Assembly: GCA_003105015.1 (NCBI GenBank)
Contig: PQAF01000048.1
Location: 1 to 64,000 of the forward strand
DNA length: 64,000 nucleotides
Direction: 5' to 3'
Source of the DNA: Rhodocyclales bacterium
Lineage (GTDB): Bacteria; Pseudomonadota; Gammaproteobacteria; Burkholderiales; Rhodocyclaceae
The notes under the pieces are model-generated. The model worked only from the letters and a program-made list of their open reading frames with translations, did no database searches and was not told the origin of the DNA. Shown piece after piece: positions 57,657 to 64,000 of the stretch. Each line of letters opens with the position of its first letter. The stretch's first letter is position 1. A program made the position numbers and the translations under genes.

Positions 57657-57673
57657 AGCTGTCACAATAACGA

Positions 57674-57704
57674 CCCCGGGGCCAGCGTACCCCGGGGCCT
57701 TTTT
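57674..57704 (+). terminator. Terminator after ccoNOQP
   Basis: Two copies of CCCCGGGG (57674-57681 and 57690-57697) form a stem around CCAGCGTA, followed by CC and five T. It lies between ccoP and ccoG, so ccoGH may be partly transcribed by read-through or from another promoter. Confidence 0.75.
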
Positions 57705-57724
57705 CCCCAACCAAGAGCCGCATC

Positions 57725-59152
57725 ATGGCGCAGCCCGCCCCCAAGCCGGAAAGCACCGGCGCCAAGGTCATTCCGATCAAGGAAGCATCTCTCTACGAAG
57801 CGCACAAGAAGATCTATGCGCGCAGCGTCAGCGGCCGGTTCGCCACCTGGCGCTGGATACTCGTCTGGGCCACGCAGATCATTTACTACGGCCTTTGCTG
57901 GCTGGAATGGAACGGCCGTCAGGCCGTGCTGTTCGACCTGGTCGAGCGAAAGTTCTACATCTTTGGCCTGGTGTTCTGGCCGCAGGACGTGTTCTATCTG
58001 GCCGTCCTGCTCATCATTTCCGCGCTGTCGCTGTTCCTGTTCACCGCCGTCGCCGGCCGGCTGTTCTGCGGCTATGCCTGCCCGCAGACTGTCTACACCG
58101 AAGTGTTCATGTGGGTGGAGAAGCTCATCGAAGGCGATCGGCCGGCCCGAATGAAACTCGATGCGGCGCCGATGACATCCGGCAAGCTCGCCCGCAAGGC
58201 GGCCAAACATGCAGTCTGGCTGGCGATCGCTTTGTGGACCGGCTTCACCTTCGTCGGCTATTTCACGCCGATCAAGACACTGGCAAGTTCGGTACTGAAC
58301 TGGCAGCTTGGCCCCTGGGAAACCTTCTGGATCTTCTTCTACGGCTTTGCCACCTGGGGCAACGCCGGCTTCATGCGCGAGCAGGTGTGCAAGTACATGT
58401 GCCCCTATGCCCGCTTCCAGGGCGTCATGTTCGATCCCGACACCCTGATCGTCACCTACGACGCGGAGCGGGGAGAGCCGCGCGGGGCGCGCTCGAAGAA
58501 GGCCGATCACAAGGCCGCCGGCAAGGGCGACTGCGTCGATTGCGGCATATGCGTGCAGGTCTGCCCGACAGGTATCGACATACGCGATGGACTGCAATAC
58601 GAATGCATCGGTTGTTCGGCCTGCATCGACGCCTGCGACCAGGTTATGGACAAGATGGGCTATCCGCAAGGTCTGATCCGCTACTCCACCGAACATGCCC
58701 TGGCCGAGCATTGGGGCAGCAAGCAGATCGTCGCCCACATCCTTCGGCCGCGCACGCTGCTATACGGAGCCGTTCTGGCCACGATCATCGGCGCCGCAGC
58801 GGTGGGACTGACCATGCGCCAGCCACTCAAGGTGGATGTCCTCCGCGACCGGGCGACGCTTGCCCGGGAGGTCGAGGGAGGCCTGATCGAGAACGTCTAC
58901 CGCCTGCAGATCATGAACCTGGCAGAGGAGCCGCGCCGCTTCGCATTGGCCGTGACCGGCCTCAAGGGCATCCAGCTCGCCACTGAATCCATCGTCGAAA
59001 TCCCACCCGCTGCCACGCAGGCTGTTTCCGTGCGCGTGCGCGTTGAACCTGACGCAGGAAAGCGCGGGTCCAATCTGATCCATTTCGAGGTGCGCGCACT
59101 CAACCACGATGAGGTCTTCGTGCGAGAGAAGGCGAGCTTCCTCCTGCCATGA
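57725..59152 (+). CDS. ccoG: cbb3 assembly ferredoxin-like protein CcoG (FixG/RdxA)
   Basis: A membrane-bound polyferredoxin that reduces copper for cbb3 assembly. The 475-residue product has about four to five membrane segments in its N-terminal half. It carries the conserved RLFCGYACPQTVYTEVFMWVE and REQVCKYMCPYARFQGVMFD cysteine pairs. Two [4Fe-4S] motifs follow (CVDCGICVQVCPTGIDIRDG and CIGCSACIDACDQVMD). The C-terminal Ig-like periplasmic domain (about 370-475) ends the protein. Its end overlaps ccoH (ATGA). Confidence 0.96.
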   Translation: MAQPAPKPESTGAKVIPIKEASLYEAHKKIYARSVSGRFATWRWILVWATQIIYYGLCWLEWNGRQAVLFDLVERKFYIFGLVFWPQDVFYLAVLLIISALSLFLFTAVAGRLFCGYACPQTVYTEVFMWVEKLIEGDRPARMKLDAAPMTSGKLARKAAKHAVWLAIALWTGFTFVGYFTPIKTLASSVLNWQLGPWETFWIFFYGFATWGNAGFMREQVCKYMCPYARFQGVMFDPDTLIVTYDAERGEPRGARSKKADHKAAGKGDCVDCGICVQVCPTGIDIRDGLQYECIGCSACIDACDQVMDKMGYPQGLIRYSTEHALAEHWGSKQIVAHILRPRTLLYGAVLATIIGAAAVGLTMRQPLKVDVLRDRATLAREVEGGLIENVYRLQIMNLAEEPRRFALAVTGLKGIQLATESIVEIPPAATQAVSVRVRVEPDAGKRGSNLIHFEVRALNHDEVFVREKASFLLP

Positions 59153-59658
59153 ATCCGCTCACCCAGGAGAGTCGTCCCTGGTATCGCCACCCATGGCCCT
59201 GGATCCTGATGGCCGGGCCAGCCGTGGTGGTGATCGCCGGCATCATTACCGCCTGGATTGCAGCGACCACCAATGACGGCCTGGTCGCCGACGATTACTA
59301 CAAGCAGGGGCTTGCGGTAAACCAGAGGCTGGCGCGCGATGATGCCGCCGCGGCGATCCAGCTTGAAGCCCGTTTGCGCCTTACCGCCAACAGGATGGAT
59401 GTCCGCCTGGTTTCGCGCACGGGAGCTTTGCTCCCTTCCCGGCTGCGGATTACGCTGGCGCATCCGACCCGTGGAGGAGAGGATCAGAAATTGACGCTGG
59501 AGGGCGAGAAGGGTGCCTACTCCGGCGCCATGTCGGCACTCGGTCCTGGACGCTGGCAGGTGGTGATCGAGGACGAGGCCAATAACTGGCGGCTCGCCGG
59601 CAGCATTCAGTTGCCGGATTCGCCTGAAGTCCTGCTCATGGCAGCCGGGCAAAAATAA
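59149..59658 (+). CDS. ccoH: cbb3 assembly protein CcoH (FixH)
   Basis: A single-pass membrane protein needed for cbb3 assembly or stability. The 169-residue product has a membrane segment (about 18-40, WPWILMAGPAVVVIAGIITAWIA) and the motif ADDYYKQGLAVNQRLARDDAA at its start of the periplasmic domain, both typical of FixH. Its ATG overlaps the ccoG stop by four bases. Confidence 0.93.
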   Translation: MNPLTQESRPWYRHPWPWILMAGPAVVVIAGIITAWIAATTNDGLVADDYYKQGLAVNQRLARDDAAAAIQLEARLRLTANRMDVRLVSRTGALLPSRLRITLAHPTRGGEDQKLTLEGEKGAYSGAMSALGPGRWQVVIEDEANNWRLAGSIQLPDSPEVLLMAAGQK

Positions 59659-59692
59659 AGACAAGAACAACGAGAATCGCAAGGAGAGAGAC

Positions 59693-59974
59693 ATGCAACG
59701 AATGATCTGGGTCCTGTGGCCGTCCTTTGTCGTCGCCGGCATTGCAGAAGCGGTGTTCTTTACCCTCATAGATCCGCAGGAACTCTATCTCTTCGGAGAA
59801 CCGGTCAGCTTCTCGCGGATTGCAACCTACTCCATCGGCTTCTTTGCCTTCTGGGCACTCTGTGCCGCTTCCAGCATGTTCACCTGTTTCATCCAGCGTT
59901 CCTCGAGCGAGATCAACAAATGCCCGTTGCCGCAGCGCGAGCGCCCGAAGGATTGCCCCAAGTTCGACGAATAG
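59693..59974 (+). CDS. Small two-span membrane protein in the cco cluster
   Basis: A 93-residue protein with two membrane segments (about 5-27 and 44-66), a short loop between them (DPQELYLFGEPVSFSRI), and a Cys- and Pro-rich C-terminus (CFIQRSSSEINKCPLPQRERPKDCPKFDE). I do not know its function; it lies just after ccoH and similar proteins occur beside cbb3 clusters in related bacteria, so a part in oxidase assembly is possible. Its ribosome-binding site (AGGAGAGAGACATG) is the best match in the locus to the CU-rich part of the putative small RNA. Confidence 0.8.
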   Translation: MQRMIWVLWPSFVVAGIAEAVFFTLIDPQELYLFGEPVSFSRIATYSIGFFAFWALCAASSMFTCFIQRSSSEINKCPLPQRERPKDCPKFDE

Positions 59975-60121
59975 TCCGGTTCGTTTCGCAACCGATTTTC
60001 CGCCCATCAAGTGTAGAATCACGCCAAGCTGGCGTTCCCCGGATCACGGAGCGCGGTGACAAAACAATAACGATTGCGGCGGCGTAGTTCAGCTTGCCGG
60101 CACCTCTGCGAAAGCGAGGTT

Positions 60122-61180
60122 ATGGCGGATACGGACGAGTGTGATGTGCTGGTTGTCGGGCTGGGCCCGGCCGGCGCTGCGGCTGCAACGGCTGCGGCCA
60201 AGGCGGGCGCTCGCGTGCTCGCCATCGAGCGGCGGCAAACCCCGGGGGGCGCTGCAAATTGCCCTGAGTTCATTCCCATCCCGCTCGGCCTGAATGCTCA
60301 TGCCGATCATGTCGTCATCCAGAAAATCGTCGGTGCCCGCAATCATTTGAGCGACGGCACCCGCGCCGACAGCCTGTTGCCGGGCTGCGTCGTGAACCGA
60401 GATGCCTTCGATCGCGCGCTGGTCGATTTTTCCCGCGCCGCCGGCGCAAAACTGCTTTTTGACGCGACGCTGGCCGGCCTCGATGCCGACCACAGCCAGG
60501 CGACGCTGAGCCGGGGCGGATGCGTGCGCACGGTGCAGTTCCGCGCGCTGGTGGCCGCCGATGGCCATGCCTCGACCGTCGCCCGCCTGCTCGGGCTGCC
60601 TGTCCTCCAGAAGATGCACACCGTTCGTTACCGTGTTTCGCTGCATGCACCGCAGGATGCCGTCGATGTCTGGATATCCCCTCGCTTTCCCGGCGGCTAC
60701 GGCTGGCTGATTCCGGCAGGACGCGAAGCCGTCATTGGCACCGGCATCGAGGAAGCCGTGGCAAGCGAAGCCCTTGAGGCCCTGCACAGGCAACTGGCCG
60801 GAGCAGGGCTGGTCGGCAGCGATGTGCTTGGCCGGTCCGCAGGCGCCGTGCCGGTCGAGGGACTCCGCGATAAGCTCACCATGGGCAACATACTGTTTGC
60901 GGGCGACGCGGGAGGGATGGCACACCCGCTTACCGGGGCGGGCATCCATCCTGCCGTCGTTTCCGGCGAGGCGGCTGGACGTGCAGCCGCCGAATGGACA
61001 ACGGGCCATCTTGGCGCACTGCCCACTTACGAAGCAAAGATGCGCGGGCAGTTCGGCGACGTGCTGACGCGCGCCGCAAGACGGCGCGAGCCGCTGGTCT
61101 CTCCTTTGGACAGTGAAGTCGGCGTGGCCCGCCCGGAGCCGGGCGGCTGGAGCGTGGTGCGTGGTGCATTTGAACAATGA
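60122..61180 (+). CDS. FAD-dependent oxidoreductase, geranylgeranyl-reductase-like
   Basis: A 352-residue flavoprotein with an N-terminal Rossmann FAD motif (DVLVVGLGPAGAAAATAAAKAG), an ERR-type second strand end, the central VVNRDAFDRALVDFSRAAGAKLLF, and the second FAD-binding motif GNILFAGDAGGMAHPLTGAGIHPAVVSGEAAGRAA, which is the pattern of geranylgeranyl reductase/digeranylglycerophospholipid reductase relatives. Substrate is unknown; it may reduce isoprenoid or act on a quinone. ATG at 60122 follows GCGAGGT. An FNR box begins two bases after its stop, ahead of the next gene. Confidence 0.85.
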   Translation: MADTDECDVLVVGLGPAGAAAATAAAKAGARVLAIERRQTPGGAANCPEFIPIPLGLNAHADHVVIQKIVGARNHLSDGTRADSLLPGCVVNRDAFDRALVDFSRAAGAKLLFDATLAGLDADHSQATLSRGGCVRTVQFRALVAADGHASTVARLLGLPVLQKMHTVRYRVSLHAPQDAVDVWISPRFPGGYGWLIPAGREAVIGTGIEEAVASEALEALHRQLAGAGLVGSDVLGRSAGAVPVEGLRDKLTMGNILFAGDAGGMAHPLTGAGIHPAVVSGEAAGRAAAEWTTGHLGALPTYEAKMRGQFGDVLTRAARRREPLVSPLDSEVGVARPEPGGWSVVRGAFEQ

Positions 61181-61181
61181 T

Positions 61182-61245
61182 TTGATATTTCTCAAACTAC
61201 CGATTGATTTTGGTCAATGTTCGGTGTCCGCTGCGGACCTATGAT
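61182..61245 (+). promoter_or_regulatory. Tandem FNR boxes and promoter of the GGDEF-EAL gene
   Basis: TTGATATTTCTCAA (61182-61195) and TTGATTTTGGTCAA (61204-61217) each match the FNR consensus at nine of ten positions, with centres 22 bases apart. TATGAT at 61240-61245 sits so that the second box is centred at -41.5 from a start near 61252. Confidence 0.7.
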
Positions 61246-61325
61246 GCGGCGCACCCACCGCATGCAACGGAATGTGACGGCCGTTGCAGTTCCTGATAAC
61301 AGTCAAGCACGGATGTTTTCGGCGT

Positions 61326-63548
61326 ATGCCTTCAAAAGGGGAAAACGGCGCAGCGGCCAATGAACCCGCCGCGGAACTTGCGCTGAACGCGAAAGCCCTG
61401 GGTGCGCTGCTGGATCTGAGTGACGCCCTGCATGCATCGGATGACGATCAGACCGACATTGTCAGACGTTTGTGCGGCGGCATTGCCCCCCGCCATCCCG
61501 GAAGCCTGATATTCATCGCGGAGGAAGCCGGCGAAGGCATGCTGTCGGCACGCCATGTCGAGGGCATGGGCGCAGCAGTGATTCGCGACGTTTGTCTTGA
61601 ATGGCCGACAGAACACCGACTGGCGCCGTTTGCGGCGCCGTCGGGCACCTGCGGTTTCTGGCGCGTGCCCTCTCGGCAGGCGGAGCTGCTGGGGCCGAGT
61701 TGGAAGACCCTGTGTGCCGGCCTGGATGCCGGCGAGATCGTTCTGGCGCGCATTGGCGCTGACACGGCTGCGTCGCTGATTCTCGGGCTGCTGCCGGTCA
61801 GGCGCGCAGTTCTGCGGGAGGCGGAGGTGCGTCTTCTGCAGTATGTCGCCAAGGCCATGCGCAAGTCCCTCGCGGCAGCAGGGGAGCGCCGCGCCTTGCA
61901 GCAGGAGAATCGGCGTCTGCGCCTCGCCGCGCGCGTGTTCGAGCATGCGATGGAAGGGGTCATCATCACGGATGCGGACCAGAGCATCGTGGCGGTCAAC
62001 AAGTCGGTATCGCGGGTCACCGGCTATTCCGAGGATGAGCTGATTGGCGCGACCCCGCGCCTCCTGAGCTCCGGGCGCCACACGGCGGAGTTCTACCGGG
62101 AGATGTGGCGCACCCTGCATGAGCGCGGACATTGGAAGGGCGAGATCTGGAATCGACGCAAGAACGGCGAGATCTACCCGGAGTTGTTGTCCCTCTCGGC
62201 GATCCACGACGAGGGCGGCGACGTCGGCCATTATCTCGCCATCTTCATCGACCTGACCCTGCAGAAGGAGGCCGAGCAGCGCCTGAGCCATCTTGCCCTG
62301 CACGACCTTCTGACAGGACTGCCCAACCGGGAGAGCTTTCGCGCCCGCATCGATCGCGCGCTGCGGCGCGGTGGCCGACATGCCGTGCTGCTGCTGGATA
62401 TCGACCGTTTCAAGAACATCAACGATACCTTCGGCCACCCCGAAGGCGACCTGCTCCTTAAATGCGTTGCCTCGCGCCTGCATGCCGCCATGCGGCCGCA
62501 GGATTTCCTGGCGCGCTTGGGCGGCGACGAATTTGGGGTACTGATCGAAGACGTGGCGGATCGCGATGCGGCGGGGGATGTGGCGCATGTCCTTCATGAG
62601 TGCCTTGCCGAGCCTTTCCGGGTCGACAGGCTCGAGGTGGGGATGACGGTCAGCATCGGTGTCAGCCTGTCGCCCGGCGACGGCACGGAAGCCAGTGCCC
62701 TTATCAGGCATGCCGATGCCGCCATGTACGAGGCGAAGCGTGCGGGAGGCGCGAACAGCGAATTCTCGGTGCCGGGGATCGGTGCCGAAGTGCGCCGGCA
62801 ACTGGAGATCGAGAGCGATCTGCGGCGCGCCATCGAACGCGACGAGTTGCGCCTGCATTACCAGCCCCAGGTCGACCTGGCGAGCGGCCGCATCGTCGGG
62901 GTGGAAGCGCTGCTGCGCTGGATGAAGCCCGGCGTCGGCTTGATCGGGCCTGCGCACTTCATTGCGCTGGCTGAAGAGACGGGGCTCATCGTCCCGATCG
63001 GAGAATGGGTCCTGAACGAAGCCTGCCGCCAGTGCAAGGTCTGGCAGGAGTCCGGGCAGCCCGGGTTGCAGGTGGCCGTCAATCTCTCGGTGCGCCAGTT
63101 ACGCGACGAGGGGCTGGCGGACAAGATCGGCGCCGCGCTCGCACGTTCAGGCCTCGATGCCGCCAGGCTCGAACTGGAACTGACCGAAAGCGTGGCGGTG
63201 GGCTCGATGGAGGGCGGCGTGGCGACCCTGCATCGACTGCGCAATATCGGCGTCAAGCTGGCCGTCGACGATTTCGGGACCGGCTTCTCCTCGCTGCATT
63301 ATCTGAAGCGTCTGCCGATCGACTGCCTGAAGATCGAGCAGACCTTCGTCCAGGGCGTGACCGGAGACCGTCACGACGCTGCCATCGTCAATGCCATCGT
63401 CACGCTGGCGCGCACGCTCGACCTGCAGGTTGTGGCCGAAGGCGTCACGAGCGAGGAACAGATTGCCTACCTGCGCCGCATCGGCTGCCACCAGGCGCAG
63501 GGCTATTACTACGGCCGGCCGTCGCCTGCCGAAGCGATTCCGATCTAG
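61326..63548 (+). CDS. PAS-GGDEF-EAL protein (c-di-GMP turnover), probable FNR target
   Basis: A 740-residue cytoplasmic signalling protein. An N-terminal region with GAF-like pattern (about 20-185) precedes a helix, a PAS domain (about 200-315, with [24 protein letters not shown]), GGDEF (about 320-485, [12 protein letters not shown] intact) and EAL (about 495-738, VGVEALLRW and [13 protein letters not shown] intact). Both activities look possible. The PAS-GGDEF-EAL part is close to that of the 1528-residue protein at 24050-28636. ATG at 61326 is chosen over TTG at 61284. Tandem FNR boxes and a fitting -10 lie upstream; a hemerythrin-like gene follows. Confidence 0.93.
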   Translation: MPSKGENGAAANEPAAELALNAKALGALLDLSDALHASDDDQTDIVRRLCGGIAPRHPGSLIFIAEEAGEGMLSARHVEGMGAAVIRDVCLEWPTEHRLAPFAAPSGTCGFWRVPSRQAELLGPSWKTLCAGLDAGEIVLARIGADTAASLILGLLPVRRAVLREAEVRLLQYVAKAMRKSLAAAGERRALQQENRRLRLAARVFEHAMEGVIITDADQSIVAVNKSVSRVTGYSEDELIGATPRLLSSGRHTAEFYREMWRTLHERGHWKGEIWNRRKNGEIYPELLSLSAIHDEGGDVGHYLAIFIDLTLQKEAEQRLSHLALHDLLTGLPNRESFRARIDRALRRGGRHAVLLLDIDRFKNINDTFGHPEGDLLLKCVASRLHAAMRPQDFLARLGGDEFGVLIEDVADRDAAGDVAHVLHECLAEPFRVDRLEVGMTVSIGVSLSPGDGTEASALIRHADAAMYEAKRAGGANSEFSVPGIGAEVRRQLEIESDLRRAIERDELRLHYQPQVDLASGRIVGVEALLRWMKPGVGLIGPAHFIALAEETGLIVPIGEWVLNEACRQCKVWQESGQPGLQVAVNLSVRQLRDEGLADKIGAALARSGLDAARLELELTESVAVGSMEGGVATLHRLRNIGVKLAVDDFGTGFSSLHYLKRLPIDCLKIEQTFVQGVTGDRHDAAIVNAIVTLARTLDLQVVAEGVTSEEQIAYLRRIGCHQAQGYYYGRPSPAEAIPI

Positions 63549-63580
63549 TAGCGTCGATTACTTTGCATGGGAGAAACGTC

Positions 63581-64000
63581 ATGTTTGATTTTCTGTTCAG
63601 GAAAGGCAAGTCGGTCGAAGCCAGTCCCGCCGCGGTGGCGCCTCCTCCCGCGCCCGCAACCCCGGAAAAGGCCGCCCCGGGCACGGCGATCCGCTTTCAC
63701 CCCGAACTGGTGGCGGAACTGAAGCATGACCACCAGGTTCTGCTGACGCTGTTCGCATCTATCCAGTCGGCATTCAAGGAAGGGCGTCTGCAGGCAGTGG
63801 TGGAGCATCTCGAGGCCTTTCGGACATCGATCCAGTCGCACCTGCTGAAGGAGAACGTGCGGCTGTACATCTATCTCGAGCACCAGCTGGCGGGCGACGA
63901 GACCAGCCACCAGCTGATCCACGACTTCCGCCATGAAATGGACGGCATCGGCAAGGCCGTGGTGGCGTTCCTCGCAAAATACAAGGATCTCAGCGTGGAC
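63581..64000 (+). CDS. Hemerythrin-like HHE domain protein (truncated by window edge)
   Basis: The first 140 residues of a protein cut by the right edge of the window. After a Pro/Ala-rich stretch (residues 15-38) it shows a helical domain with His and Glu placed as in hemerythrin HHE proteins: LKHDHQVLLTLFASIQ, HLLKENVRLYIYLEHQL and HQLIHDFRHEMDGI. Such proteins bind oxygen or nitric oxide at a di-iron site. ATG at 63581 follows GGGAGAAACGTC. It lies 32 bases after the GGDEF-EAL gene and probably shares its transcript. Whether the di-iron site is complete cannot be judged from this fragment. Confidence 0.85.
   Translation, partial: MFDFLFRKGKSVEASPAAVAPPPAPATPEKAAPGTAIRFHPELVAELKHDHQVLLTLFASIQSAFKEGRLQAVVEHLEAFRTSIQSHLLKENVRLYIYLEHQLAGDETSHQLIHDFRHEMDGIGKAVVAFLAKYKDLSVD

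Overview
The window is a gene-dense, high-GC bacterial chromosome segment that looks like a betaproteobacterium, most likely of the Rhodocyclales. The grounds are gene order typical of that group (pepA-holC-hypothetical-valS beside lptFG; ilvB-ilvN-ilvC-psd-pssA-leuA; xseB-ispA-dxs-folE2; rpsP-rimM-trmD-rplS; ribF-ileS-lspA-fkpB-ispH; ccoIS-ccoNOQP-ccoGH). The betaproteobacterial small families DUF3106, DUF3619 and DUF2069 point the same way. No plasmid, phage, insertion sequence or CRISPR array was seen. The species assignment is inference.

Layout. 1-3.5 kb: a minus-strand set (partial valS, a hypothetical, holC, pepA) divergent from lptF-lptG (LPS export permeases). 5.7-7.7 kb: a minus-strand group of a sigma factor, DUF3619, DUF3106 and RDD proteins. 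7.8-14.3 kb: branched-chain amino acid genes ilvB-ilvN-ilvC and leuA, interleaved with phosphatidylethanolamine synthesis (psd-pssA). A 28-codon, leucine-rich ORF lies just before leuA. 14.6-28.6 kb: signalling genes, namely a REC-ANTAR regulator, two chemoreceptors (one PAS/Aer-like), and a 1528-residue CBS-PAS-GAF-GGDEF-EAL protein, with rpsP-rimM-trmD-rplS between them. 28.8-32.7 kb: folE2, dxs, ispA, xseB. 32.8-43.6 kb: transport, sulfur transfer, queuosine, t6A and cell-wall genes, then ribF-ileS-lspA-fkpB-ispH. 43.7-50.4 kb: a type IV minor-pilin operon ending in pilY1, followed by tRNA-Thr(CGU). 51.4-60 kb: the complete cbb3 oxidase assembly and structural cluster. 60-64 kb: an FAD oxidoreductase, a GGDEF-EAL protein and a truncated hemerythrin-like gene.

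The main unifying signal is a set of FNR/ANR-type boxes (TTGAT-N4-ATCAA or close variants). They lie upstream of ccoN, the Aer-like receptor, the other chemoreceptor and the terminal GGDEF-EAL gene. A further box lies ahead of an untranslated stretch that ends in a strong terminator. In three of these places a -10-like hexamer sits at the spacing expected for an activator centred at -41.5. This suggests that low oxygen jointly controls the high-affinity oxidase, aerotaxis, c-di-GMP turnover and a probable 78-nt small RNA at 54217-54294. The RNA has a 5' hairpin, a CU-rich single-stranded segment and a terminator. It is the best candidate here for an undescribed element, and its CU-rich segment is complementary to the ribosome-binding sites of two genes in the same cco locus.

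Other points worth checking are the leucine-rich and possibly leaderless leader ORF before leuA, the sigma-factor gene whose conserved N-terminus has no ordinary start codon, a palindromic repeat inside the 3' end of ccoQ, and an AT-rich patch inside pilY1.
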